Of a stretch of 64,000 bases of DNA, positions 54,663-62,464 are shown in pieces. The stretch spans positions 1 through 64,000 of the forward strand of contig CAJYTK010000011.1 in assembly GCA_913777615.1 (NCBI GenBank), written 5' to 3'. Under the pieces are notes generated by a model, which was not told where the DNA came from, ran no database searches, and saw nothing but the letters and a program-made list of their open reading frames with translations. This DNA comes from an uncultured Agrobacterium sp. (GTDB taxonomy: Bacteria > Pseudomonadota > Alphaproteobacteria > Rhizobiales > Rhizobiaceae). The stretch's first letter is position 1; each line of letters begins with the position of its first letter. Position numbers and translations under genes: made by a program.

Positions 54663-55073
54663 ATGACCAAATCCTCCGCAGACGGCCATATCGAAACGTC
54701 TTCACCTCACTGGATCGAGTGGGTAACCGGCATCGTGTCGTCGTTGCTCGTGATAGCGATGCTGGGCTGGATTTCATGGGACATCTATCGCTATGACGAT
54801 TCTAAAGCGGATTTCGAACTTGCCGTCGTCTCGATAGAGCCTGTCAGCAGCGGCTTCAGGGTAAACTTCGACATCCACAATGTCAGCCAGTCCACGGCCG
54901 CCACAGTTCATGTGGTCGGTGCGCTGCGCAGCGCAGACGGAGCGACGGATACGGCGGATGTGACCTTCGACTATGTCGCTGCCGAATCCCATGATAACGG
55001 CACGCTGTTCCTCAAGAACGATCCGCGATCGGGCACGCTGGATTTGCGTGTTGCGGGCTTCACCGATCCTTGA
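54663..55073 (+). CDS. TIGR02588-type membrane-anchored protein
   Basis: This 136-residue protein has one N-terminal membrane segment (about residues 20-40, IEWVTGIVSSLLVIAMLGWI) followed by an outward-facing beta-rich domain (ADFELAVVSIEPVSSGFRV, FDIHNVSQSTAATVHVVGAL). The pairing with a TIGR02587 protein is a known conserved neighbourhood, which suggests a two-component membrane complex of unknown function. It ends 3 bp before the convergent ABC ATPase gene, without room for a terminator. Confidence 0.8.
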   Translation: MTKSSADGHIETSSPHWIEWVTGIVSSLLVIAMLGWISWDIYRYDDSKADFELAVVSIEPVSSGFRVNFDIHNVSQSTAATVHVVGALRSADGATDTADVTFDYVAAESHDNGTLFLKNDPRSGTLDLRVAGFTDP

Positions 55074-55076
55074 CGA

Positions 55077-56153
55077 TCAAAGGCGCTGTTCGGTCTCATG
55101 GTCGAAGAGATGCAGAGATGCCGGATCGATGTTGAAGCTCACTAGGTCGCCGGCTTTCACATTGCTCCTTCCCTGAAGCGCCACCGTCATTTCCGGCTGC
55201 GTCGCCGTGGTGACGGAGGTCGCTGACCCTGTTGTTTCCACGATCCCGACCGGCAGCGTGATCATCGAGGATCCGGGCGGTGCGAGCGTGATGTGCTCGG
55301 GCCGGACGCCGACCGTGACCCGCATACCCGGTACAATAGCTAAGGGCGACATGATCGTTTGAGACTTCGACTTTCCACCGAAATTCAAAACGAGCGTTCG
55401 TCCGTCTTCCGCCGCGACAGCCGACACGAAATTCATAGCGGGGGAGCCAATGAAGCCAGCGACAAAGCGGTTCACCGGCCGGTCATAGAGCTCAAGCGGC
55501 GCTCCCTGCTGTTCGATAGCGCCGGCTCGCATGACGACGACATGGTCGGCCATGGTCATGGCTTCAATCTGGTCATGCGTCACGTAAACGGACGTTGCAT
55601 CCAGACTGTTGTGCAGTTTGCGGATTTCAGCGCGCATGTGGACGCGGAGCGCTGCATCGAGGTTGGAAAGCGGCTCGTCGAAAAGAAAGGCCTTGGGATT
55701 GCGGATGATGGCGCGGCCCATTGCCACGCGCTGGCGCTGACCACCGGAAAGCTCGCGTGGATAACGTTGGAGGAGATTAGTCAGGCCGGTGATCTCGGCG
55801 ATCTCCTCCGCCTTGCGCCGCGCGTCGGCCTTGGCCACACCCTTGAGGCGAAGCGAATAGGTAAGGTTCTTCTCCACTGTCATATGGGGATAGAGCGCAT
55901 AGGACTGGAATACCATGGCGATATCGCGCATGCGTGGCGGCTGGCGGGTGATATCCTCGCCTTTGATCCGGATCGTGCCGCTTGAGATCGTTTCCAGACC
56001 AGCGAGTGTCCGTAGCAAGGTCGACTTGCCGCAGCCGGATGGCCCCACAAGCGCCACGAATTGACCCTTGGGGATGGCGATATCGATGCCACGCAGCGCG
56101 TGATAGGCGCCGTAGTGTTTCTGGATGCCGGACAGTTCGATCTGCAATGTCAT
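55077..56153 (-). CDS. sugar ABC transporter ATP-binding protein (UgpC/MalK class)
   Basis: This 358-residue ATPase has Walker A VGPSGCGKST (about residues 33-42), signature ELSGGQRQRVAMGRAI, Walker B AFLFDEPLSNLD, and a C-terminal OB-like regulatory domain (GMRVTVGVRPEHITLAPPG), the MalK/UgpC layout. It energises the two permeases encoded just upstream. Its start overlaps the second permease's stop by four bases. In many rhizobial systems one such ATPase serves several importers; here it belongs to the operon. Confidence 0.95.
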   Translation of the reverse strand: MTLQIELSGIQKHYGAYHALRGIDIAIPKGQFVALVGPSGCGKSTLLRTLAGLETISSGTIRIKGEDITRQPPRMRDIAMVFQSYALYPHMTVEKNLTYSLRLKGVAKADARRKAEEIAEITGLTNLLQRYPRELSGGQRQRVAMGRAIIRNPKAFLFDEPLSNLDAALRVHMRAEIRKLHNSLDATSVYVTHDQIEAMTMADHVVVMRAGAIEQQGAPLELYDRPVNRFVAGFIGSPAMNFVSAVAAEDGRTLVLNFGGKSKSQTIMSPLAIVPGMRVTVGVRPEHITLAPPGSSMITLPVGIVETTGSATSVTTATQPEMTVALQGRSNVKAGDLVSFNIDPASLHLFDHETEQRL

Positions 56154-56980
56154 TTGAGCGCTCCGGATGTCAGCCCGCTGACGATGCGGCGCTGAAGCAG
56201 GACGAAGATGATGAGAATGGGCGTTACATAGATCGCCGCGAAGGTCATGATGCCGGTCCAGTCGGAGGCGTTCGGCCCGACGAAGAACTGCAAGCCGACC
56301 GTCGCTGGCTGGAAGGCGCGATCGGTAATAAGCGAGCGCGAATAGACATATTCGCCGAGCGACTGAAGGAAGATAAGAATTGCGGAAACGAGAATGCCGT
56401 TTCGCGCAAGCGGCACCGAGATGCGCAAGAACGCGCCGATGCGACTGTTCCCATCCACCATGCCCGCCTCTTCGAGTTCACGCGGCACCTGGGTGAAGGC
56501 GGCACGCACCAGGACGATATAGAGCGGCAGCTTGTTGGCAGCGGTCGCCAGGATCACGCCCGTGCGCGGCCATGACAGCAGGCCAAGCTGGCTGAAGGCG
56601 ACGAAGATGGGCGTCACCATCAGGGACGGCGGCAGAACTTGCAGCATCAAAACAAGGAAGAGCGCCATATCCATCCAGATAGAGCGGACACGCGCAAGGG
56701 CATAGGCGCAACCCGTACCGAAGAGCACGACAAGCGACACCGTGCCAAAGGCGATGATCAGCGAGTTCTGGATGAAGGTATCCATGCCCATGTCGTTCCA
56801 GACACGGGTTATCTTCAACTCTGGATGATGCGGCCAGAGTGTCGGCGGATTGGCGAAGGTTTCGGTATTGGTCTTCAGCGCCGTCACATACATCCAGTAG
56901 AGCGGGAAGAGGTAGATAGCGACGACGACGAGGGCGATGGCCAGCAGAAGCCAGCGTTTCCAGAGGTTACTAGACAACAT
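56150..56980 (-). CDS. carbohydrate ABC transporter permease (MalG class)
   Basis: This 276-residue protein has six hydrophobic segments and the EAA loop EEAGMVDGNSRIGAFLRISV (residues about 184-203) that contacts the ATPase. The start ATG 56980 follows GAGGCACGAAC and overlaps the end of the first permease gene by 11 bp. It forms a heterodimeric pore with the MalF-like protein. The C-terminus is short and polar, as usual. Confidence 0.93.
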   Translation of the reverse strand: MLSSNLWKRWLLLAIALVVVAIYLFPLYWMYVTALKTNTETFANPPTLWPHHPELKITRVWNDMGMDTFIQNSLIIAFGTVSLVVLFGTGCAYALARVRSIWMDMALFLVLMLQVLPPSLMVTPIFVAFSQLGLLSWPRTGVILATAANKLPLYIVLVRAAFTQVPRELEEAGMVDGNSRIGAFLRISVPLARNGILVSAILIFLQSLGEYVYSRSLITDRAFQPATVGLQFFVGPNASDWTGIMTFAAIYVTPILIIFVLLQRRIVSGLTSGALK

Positions 56981-57872
56981 GTTCGTGCCTCGTCGAGCGG
57001 ACATAAGCGGTGGCAACGACGATGACCAGAAGGGTCATCACGACGGAAACGACCGACCCATGGCCAATGCGATACTCGCGGAAGGCAAGCTCCCACGACC
57101 AATATTGCAACACGTTGGAGGCATTGGATGGCCCGCCTTGGGTAAGCGCTGCGAAGAGGTCGAACTGCTGCAGGGTGAAGATGATACCGAGCGAAATGAC
57201 GGCACCAAGCTGCGCCCGCATCATCGGCAGCGTGATGGTGAAGAAGCGCTGCAGTCGCGTCGCGCCATCGAGTTCCGCCGCCTCGTAGACATCGTCGGGG
57301 ATCGAAGCGAGGCCGACCGACAGCAGGATCATGTTGAAGGGGACGCCGAGCCAGATATTGGCGATGATGACGGAATAGATCGAGATCGACGGATCAGAGA
57401 GCCAGAAGATCTTCTGCTGGGTGATACCGAGCGATTGCAAAAGCCAGTTCACCACGCCGAAGTCACCGGCCAGAATCCAGCCCCAGATCGCACCGACCAC
57501 CAGTCCCGGCATGATCCAGCCCGCGAGGAAAAGACCACGCAGCCACGAGGCACCGGGAAAATCAAGCCGGAAGAACAAGGCGAGCGCCAGCCCAATGCCC
57601 AGCTGGAAAATGACCGAAAGAAAGACGAACAGAAAGGTGTTTCGAACAATCGGCATGAATAGCGGATCGTCTATGATCTCGCGGTAATTATCGAGACCGA
57701 CAAACGGACGATCGAAGGTGGCGATGGTGAAGAGATCGACGCTCTGGAACGAGATGACAAAATTATAGATCAACGGAAAGGCTGAAAATGCGACAAGATA
57801 GGCGAGCGCGAACAGCACGAGCACACTGTCAAATCCGCCACCATCCCGAAAAACTCGATTGAAACGAAGCAT
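56970..57872 (-). CDS. carbohydrate ABC transporter permease (MalF class)
   Basis: This 300-residue protein has six hydrophobic segments and the EAA loop YEAAELDGATRLQRFFTITL (about residues 203-222). The N-terminus (LRFNRVFRDGGGFDSVLVLF) and FVGLDNYREII are typical of the CUT1 class. ATG 57872 follows GGGAGGTGAA; the longer open frame to 58061 runs into the binding-protein gene region and is not coding. A 139-bp gap with a weak stem-loop separates it from the binding-protein gene upstream. Confidence 0.92.
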   Translation of the reverse strand: MLRFNRVFRDGGGFDSVLVLFALAYLVAFSAFPLIYNFVISFQSVDLFTIATFDRPFVGLDNYREIIDDPLFMPIVRNTFLFVFLSVIFQLGIGLALALFFRLDFPGASWLRGLFLAGWIMPGLVVGAIWGWILAGDFGVVNWLLQSLGITQQKIFWLSDPSISIYSVIIANIWLGVPFNMILLSVGLASIPDDVYEAAELDGATRLQRFFTITLPMMRAQLGAVISLGIIFTLQQFDLFAALTQGGPSNASNVLQYWSWELAFREYRIGHGSVVSVVMTLLVIVVATAYVRSTRHEHVV

Positions 57873-57956
57873 TTCACCTCCCGATATCTCACATGAGCAT
57901 CCCCGGGTGCTATGACCTACCCTAGGGATTGAAGCGCTCAAGCAGTTTGCAAACCG

Positions 57957-57985
57957 GCTGCGGACGAGACTTCTTCGCCCGCAGC
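57957..57985 (-). repeat. stem-loop between binding-protein and permease genes
   Basis: GCTGCGG (57957-57963) pairs with CCGCAGC (57979-57985) across a 15-base loop. Such hairpins between a binding-protein gene and its permeases often lower downstream expression or protect upstream mRNA; that role here is inference. Confidence 0.45.
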
Positions 57986-58011
57986 ACTTTGAGACAGACA
58001 GATGCTGCGGA

Positions 58012-59220
58012 TTATTTGCCCAGGATCTTGTCGATCGATTTCTGTGCCGTCGCCAGGGCATCTTCCGCCTTGGCCTGACCAGTCAGCGTCGTCTGAATGG
58101 CAACCTGAATCGCCTTTGAAATCTTCGACCAGTCGGGGCTTGGCCCGCGGTTGCGCGCAAACTTCATCGACTCTTCGAACACCTTGTAGGCCTGCGGGTA
58201 TTTCGGGTCTTCGGTCTTGACCGGATAGGCCGGAACGTAACCGAACTCGTTCCAGACACGCGGCATCTGCTCATACATATATTCGATGAACTTGAAGGCT
58301 TCCTCCGGATGCTTGGAGTTGGCAACGATGACGTTGTCGCCCTCTCCAAGCGCGGAGGCATGCGGCGCGCCTTCCTTTGGAACAGGCAAGATCGCGACGC
58401 GATAGTCGAATTTCGCGTCCTGACTAATGCGCGGCAGCTCCCATGGGCCGGAAATGCTCATCGCAGCGTTGCCGGCATTGAAGGTGCCAGTGGAATCCCA
58501 TTGACCACGGATCAGCGTGTCCTTGGACGCGAGCCCCTCGTCGATGAACTTCTTCCACAGTGTCAGCGCTTCGACACCGCCCGGGACATTGACCTTGTTG
58601 TAATCACCGCCCGCCATCTGCAGCCATGGCAGGAACTGGAACGTGCCTTCTTCGGTCGCTGCGGCGGAGAAGGCCAGGCCATAAACGCCCTTATCCGGTT
58701 GCGTCAGCTTCTTGGCGGCATCGTAAAGCTCGTTCCATGTCTGCGGTGGTTTGTCCGGATCGAGGCCTGCGGCCTTGTACATGTCGGCATTATAGTAAAG
58801 CGCGATGGTGTTTGCGCCGCGTGGGATACCGTAGACGCCGTCCTTATAGGTAACGGAAGCGAGTGGGCCAGGCAGGATCTGGTCGAGCTTGATGACCGAG
58901 CTTTTTTCGATCATCGGCTTCATGTCGAGCAGCAGCTTGCGCGATGCAAAGAGCGCTACATCCGGATTGTCGATATAGGTAACGTCTGGCGCTTCACCCG
59001 TCGCCATGGCTTTCGCAAGTTCGTTGACCATATCCGGGAACTGAACCGAGCGGACGTTGACCTTGATGTCCGGGTTCTTGGCCGAGAATTCCTCCGCCAT
59101 CTTGTAGTGGTACTCTCCCGGCCGATCGACGGTCCAGAGATTGATCTGAACCGGCTCCGCCCATGCGGGCGTCGACAATGCGGCAAGTGCAACTGCACCC
59201 ATAAGCTTTGCAATAGTCAT
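58012..59220 (-). CDS. CUT1 sugar ABC transporter substrate-binding protein
   Basis: This 402-residue protein has a signal peptide (MTIAKLMGAVALAALSTPAWA) and the type II binding fold of extracellular solute-binding family 1: VQINLWTVDRPGEYHYKMAE, DVTYIDNPDVALFASRKLLL, YGIPRGANTIALYYNADMYK and AAMSISGPWELPRI. ATG 59220 follows AAAGGAGGAG. Upstream by 53 bp is the isomerase-like gene, downstream the two permeases. The ligand is probably a mono- or disaccharide or a sugar derivative but cannot be named. Confidence 0.93.
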   Translation of the reverse strand: MTIAKLMGAVALAALSTPAWAEPVQINLWTVDRPGEYHYKMAEEFSAKNPDIKVNVRSVQFPDMVNELAKAMATGEAPDVTYIDNPDVALFASRKLLLDMKPMIEKSSVIKLDQILPGPLASVTYKDGVYGIPRGANTIALYYNADMYKAAGLDPDKPPQTWNELYDAAKKLTQPDKGVYGLAFSAAATEEGTFQFLPWLQMAGGDYNKVNVPGGVEALTLWKKFIDEGLASKDTLIRGQWDSTGTFNAGNAAMSISGPWELPRISQDAKFDYRVAILPVPKEGAPHASALGEGDNVIVANSKHPEEAFKFIEYMYEQMPRVWNEFGYVPAYPVKTEDPKYPQAYKVFEESMKFARNRGPSPDWSKISKAIQVAIQTTLTGQAKAEDALATAQKSIDKILGK

Positions 59221-59272
59221 GATACTCCTCCTTTGATCATGATTGCGATGCCGGCCTCCACCGGCCTTATCC

Positions 59273-60205
59273 TTACAGAAGCGACGGGTCGCCGCCTCCA
59301 TATTCTGCGGCGAGATCGACGAAGGTCCCTCCCCGGCTATGCTTCAGATAGTTGAGCGCATGGACCTGACCGGTCATTTCCAACTGATCGCGATAGACTG
59401 GATCATGCCAGCCTTCGATGTCGATCGAGCCTGACCAGCCGGCCAGCCGAAGCTCGGAAATGATATTGGTCCAGTTGCTGTCGCCGAAGCCTGGCGTGCG
59501 CATGAAAACGAATGGGTGCTTGCCGAAGATGCCGTGTTCCTTGATCACATCCCAACGGATGGTCGCGTCCTTGCCATGGACGTGGAAAATCTTGTGCGCC
59601 CATTTGCGGATTTGCGGCAGCGGGTCGATCAGATAGACCATCTGGTGACAGGGCTCCCACTCAAGACCGATATTGTCGTCTGGCGTCTCGTTGAACATCA
59701 TCTCCCAGGCGTCCGGGTTGTGCGCTATGTTCCAGTCGCCCGTCTGCCAGTTGCCGTCCATGGCGCAGTTCTCAAACGCAATCTTCACACCCTTGTCGGC
59801 AGCGCGTTTCGCCAGCTCGCTCCAGATTTGCTTGTAGCGTGGCAAGCTCTCCGGCAAAGGCTTGCCCCGGACGCGGCCAGTAAAGCCTGCCACGCAGGTG
59901 GCGCCAAAATGATGGGCGTTGTCGATGCAGTCCTTCCAGCCTTGAAGGGTCTGGAGGTCCATCTCCGTCTCTTCCAGCGGATTGCCGAACATGCCGAGCG
60001 TCGAAATGGTGATATCGCGATCGCCGATGGCCTCGACGCAACGCTTGCCAAGCTCCGCAAGATCCTGGCCATTGGTCGTCTGCCAGAAGAACGGTTCGAA
60101 ACTCTCGAAACCAAGGTCGCCGATTTCAGAGATGCGCTCGGCGGCGTCTCCCTTTGTCGCACTGACCATGGTGCCGATACGGACGGATTTTGCTGGATCG
60201 CTCAT
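59273..60205 (-). CDS. sugar phosphate isomerase/epimerase-family TIM barrel (AP endonuclease 2-like)
   Basis: This 310-residue protein has the xylose isomerase-like TIM barrel: VRIGTMVSATKGDAAERISE at the start, a metal-ligand Glu in VKIAFENCAMDGN, IGLEWEPCHQMVYLIDP with Glu and His, FHVHGKDATIR with His and Asp, and GSIDIEGWHDPVYRDQL with Glu. Members isomerise or dehydrate sugars and inositol derivatives; the LEWEPCH motif is seen in sugar-catabolic clusters with Gfo/Idh/MocA partners. It lies 8 bp after the oxidoreductase gene and ahead of the ABC genes in the same operon. Confidence 0.88.
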   Translation of the reverse strand: MSDPAKSVRIGTMVSATKGDAAERISEIGDLGFESFEPFFWQTTNGQDLAELGKRCVEAIGDRDITISTLGMFGNPLEETEMDLQTLQGWKDCIDNAHHFGATCVAGFTGRVRGKPLPESLPRYKQIWSELAKRAADKGVKIAFENCAMDGNWQTGDWNIAHNPDAWEMMFNETPDDNIGLEWEPCHQMVYLIDPLPQIRKWAHKIFHVHGKDATIRWDVIKEHGIFGKHPFVFMRTPGFGDSNWTNIISELRLAGWSGSIDIEGWHDPVYRDQLEMTGQVHALNYLKHSRGGTFVDLAAEYGGGDPSLL

Positions 60206-60213
60206 ATTAGACC

Positions 60214-61248
60214 TCAGATTTCGATAGGAACACGCCGGCCAGTGCGGGCGCTTTCAATCGCGCCCATGACCATGGCCAAGCTTTTAATATTGTCGGACGA
60301 AACTGTTTCGGGAACTGTGCCGTTTTCGATCGCCCTAAGGAACGACAGGAGCACGCTAGCATGCCCTTGCGTCTGCTCCTCGTCCACAGTTTCAGAAACG
60401 TTTACGGAAGACGCTCCACGCAGAAGACCGTTGTCTGTCCCCGCCAAGGACGCGGAGAAATTGCCTTCCCCATCCCACAGGATCATACCCTCAGATCCGA
60501 CCAACCGCCATGTGCTTTCCCAACTCGTACGCTCGCCTTCGGCACACCAAGAGCCGCGATAGGTAAACACCACATCATTGGACAGTTCGAAGATCGCGTT
60601 GGCCGATGCGCCGTGGGCATACCAGGAGCCGGCAGGATTTTTCTCGACGCAGTAGACCGCAAGAGGATCCTGATCGACCACGAAACGCGCTGCATCGAAG
60701 GTGTGGATTGCCATGTCCAGCAACAGCACATTCTGCATGTCTTCGCGGAAGCCGCCGAAGTGCGGCGCAAGAAAGAAGTCGCAGTGAATGGCGGTCAGCG
60801 TGCCGATGACCCCATCCTGAACGGCGCGACGCAAGCGACGTATGCCTCTGATAAAGCGTCTGTTTTGAACGATCGCGTGGATTTTTCCGGCATGCGCTGC
60901 CAAGTCGATCAGCGTCTTCGCCTCTTTGAGAGAAGGCGCCATCGGCTTTTCGCTCAACACGTGGCACCCCGCCGCCAATGCGGTGGCGACCACGCTGAAA
61001 CGCGCATCAGGAATGACAACGTCGAAAACCACGTCTGCACTGGTTTTGGTAAGGACGTCCTCGAGGTCGTTGCCGATGACGACGTCGCGGAGCGAGAACT
61101 CGTCGGCTAGAGTTCGTGCCGCGGTTTCGTTCAAATCGACAAGACCGCATATGCGGATTGAGGCCTGCAAATCTGGATGTGATTCGATCGCGCGCAGCCA
61201 GCCTTTGGCCATAGCTCCGCACCCGCACAAAACGGCGTTCAATGTCAC
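60214..61248 (-). CDS. Gfo/Idh/MocA-family oxidoreductase
   Basis: This 344-residue enzyme has an N-terminal Rossmann fold (LNAVLCGCGAMAKGWLRAIE) and the family catalytic motif HVLSEKPMAPSLKEAKTLI, with EKP lysine at about residue 95, then the larger alpha-beta substrate domain. Substrates of the family are sugars, inositols or their derivatives, oxidised with NAD(P). GTG 61248 is chosen because GGGGAGGA sits four bases upstream; a TTG at 61287 would add 13 residues. It is the first gene of the minus-strand operon, 55 bp from a perfect LacI-type palindrome. Confidence 0.9.
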   Translation of the reverse strand: MTLNAVLCGCGAMAKGWLRAIESHPDLQASIRICGLVDLNETAARTLADEFSLRDVVIGNDLEDVLTKTSADVVFDVVIPDARFSVVATALAAGCHVLSEKPMAPSLKEAKTLIDLAAHAGKIHAIVQNRRFIRGIRRLRRAVQDGVIGTLTAIHCDFFLAPHFGGFREDMQNVLLLDMAIHTFDAARFVVDQDPLAVYCVEKNPAGSWYAHGASANAIFELSNDVVFTYRGSWCAEGERTSWESTWRLVGSEGMILWDGEGNFSASLAGTDNGLLRGASSVNVSETVDEEQTQGHASVLLSFLRAIENGTVPETVSSDNIKSLAMVMGAIESARTGRRVPIEI

Positions 61249-61294
61249 ATGATCCTCCCCGCTGCGCGCAAACTCCTCTTTGCGCAACCAGCTT

Positions 61295-61310
61295 TCGTAA
61301 ACGTTTACGA
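61295..61310. promoter_or_regulatory. perfect 16-bp LacI-type operator
   Basis: TCGTAAACGTTTACGA is a perfect palindrome with the central CG of classical LacI/GalR-family operators. It lies in the divergent gap, centred about 55 bp from the sugar operon start and 82 bp from the lacI ATG, so one site could control both. Confidence 0.92.
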
Positions 61311-61384
61311 GACTATGCTTAAGATGCTAGATGTGTCAAGACGATAGTGAAAGGCTTCTCAATTCCGGAGCCGGGAGGACATGC

Positions 61385-62425
61385 ATGAAGGGCATACGCC
61401 AGCTCGCAGACTATCTGGATATCTCCATCGGCACCGTATCCCGCGCCTTGAACGGCAAGCCGGACGTGAATGACGACACCCGCCGCAAGGTTCTGGAGGC
61501 AGCCGAAAAGCTCGGTTATGTCGCGAACCAGTCTGGACGGAGTCTGAGACAGGGAACGACCAACGTCATTGGCCTGATGACAGGCAGCGATGCGCAGACT
61601 GTCGAGAATGCAGACAACTTCTTCCTCGGCCTGACGGATGGGCTGCAAAGCGTGTTTTCCGCCCACAATCTCGATCTCATTGTGCTGCCTTGTCCGGCCG
61701 AAGAAGATCCGGATGAATATTTAAAGCGGATGGTAGCGCGGCGCATGGTCGATGCGATGGTCATCTCCTCCACCAGCAGGATCGACAAGCGTGTCGATTT
61801 CCTCAAGCAGACACGGCTTCCCTTTGTCACTCTTGGGCGAACGGGTTCCAGCACCGATCACGCCTGGATCGATCTCGATTTCGAAGGCGTGGCGAGAACC
61901 GCCGTGCTTCGTCTTGCCGCTGCAGGTCATCGTTCAATAGCCGTTGCTGCACCAGATACCGATATCAACCTCGGCTACGTTTTTCTGGAGGGGTATCGCA
62001 AGGGTCTGCAGGAAGCTTCGCTCCCCTATGACGACCAACTCATCATCCGCGCCAAGTCCAGCGAACAGGGTGGCTATCACGCGGCAAGCGAATGGCTGCA
62101 AATGCGCCCACGCCCAACGGCGCTTATTCTGATCTACGAATTGATGGCAATCGGTCTCTACCGGCGCTTGGCCGAGGTTAACCTGCGCGCCGGACAAGAT
62201 CTCGCTGTGATCGGGTTTCGCGAAGGACCGAGCGGCCAGTTTCTCGAGCCGAGGCTCACAAGTTTTCGCATGTCGCTGCGTGATCTCGGCGTCTCTGTCG
62301 GCAAGACCCTGCTGTCGACCATGCCGGCTTATAGCAGCTTTTACCCCGATCAGCCAAAAAACATCATCTGGCCGATGCAGCTCATTCCGGGCGATAGCGA
62401 TATCTCCGCCTCGCAATCCAAATGA
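61385..62425 (+). CDS. LacI-family regulator of the adjacent sugar operon
   Basis: This 346-residue regulator has its helix-turn-helix at the extreme N-terminus (KGIRQLADYLDISIGTVSRA) followed by hinge LNGKPDVNDDTRRKV, and a periplasmic-binding-like ligand domain (LVARRMVDAMVISSTSRI, FVTLGRTGSSTDHAWIDLDF, LAVIGFREGPSGQFLEP). ATG 61385 follows GGGAGGA. It is divergent from the sugar operon and convergent with the fusion oxidoreductase gene, and the single perfect palindrome between is its most likely binding site. Confidence 0.93.
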   Translation: MKGIRQLADYLDISIGTVSRALNGKPDVNDDTRRKVLEAAEKLGYVANQSGRSLRQGTTNVIGLMTGSDAQTVENADNFFLGLTDGLQSVFSAHNLDLIVLPCPAEEDPDEYLKRMVARRMVDAMVISSTSRIDKRVDFLKQTRLPFVTLGRTGSSTDHAWIDLDFEGVARTAVLRLAAAGHRSIAVAAPDTDINLGYVFLEGYRKGLQEASLPYDDQLIIRAKSSEQGGYHAASEWLQMRPRPTALILIYELMAIGLYRRLAEVNLRAGQDLAVIGFREGPSGQFLEPRLTSFRMSLRDLGVSVGKTLLSTMPAYSSFYPDQPKNIIWPMQLIPGDSDISASQSK

Positions 62426-62455
62426 TATCCGGCCACCATTAGGAGGCCGGATATC
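62424..62455. terminator. convergent terminator between lacI and the fusion gene
   Basis: GATATCCGGCC (62424-62434) and GGCCGGATATC (62445-62455) form a perfect 11-bp stem with a 10-base loop. The lacI stop codon overlaps the left arm. T-tracts are weak on both sides. Confidence 0.75.
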
Positions 62456-62464
62456 CTCATTCAC

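Noticed and set aside
60396-60409. GAAACGTTTACGG, a partial LacI-like site inside the Gfo/Idh gene
   Set aside because: It matches only part of the palindrome and is in coding sequence; probably chance, although an auxiliary operator cannot be excluded.
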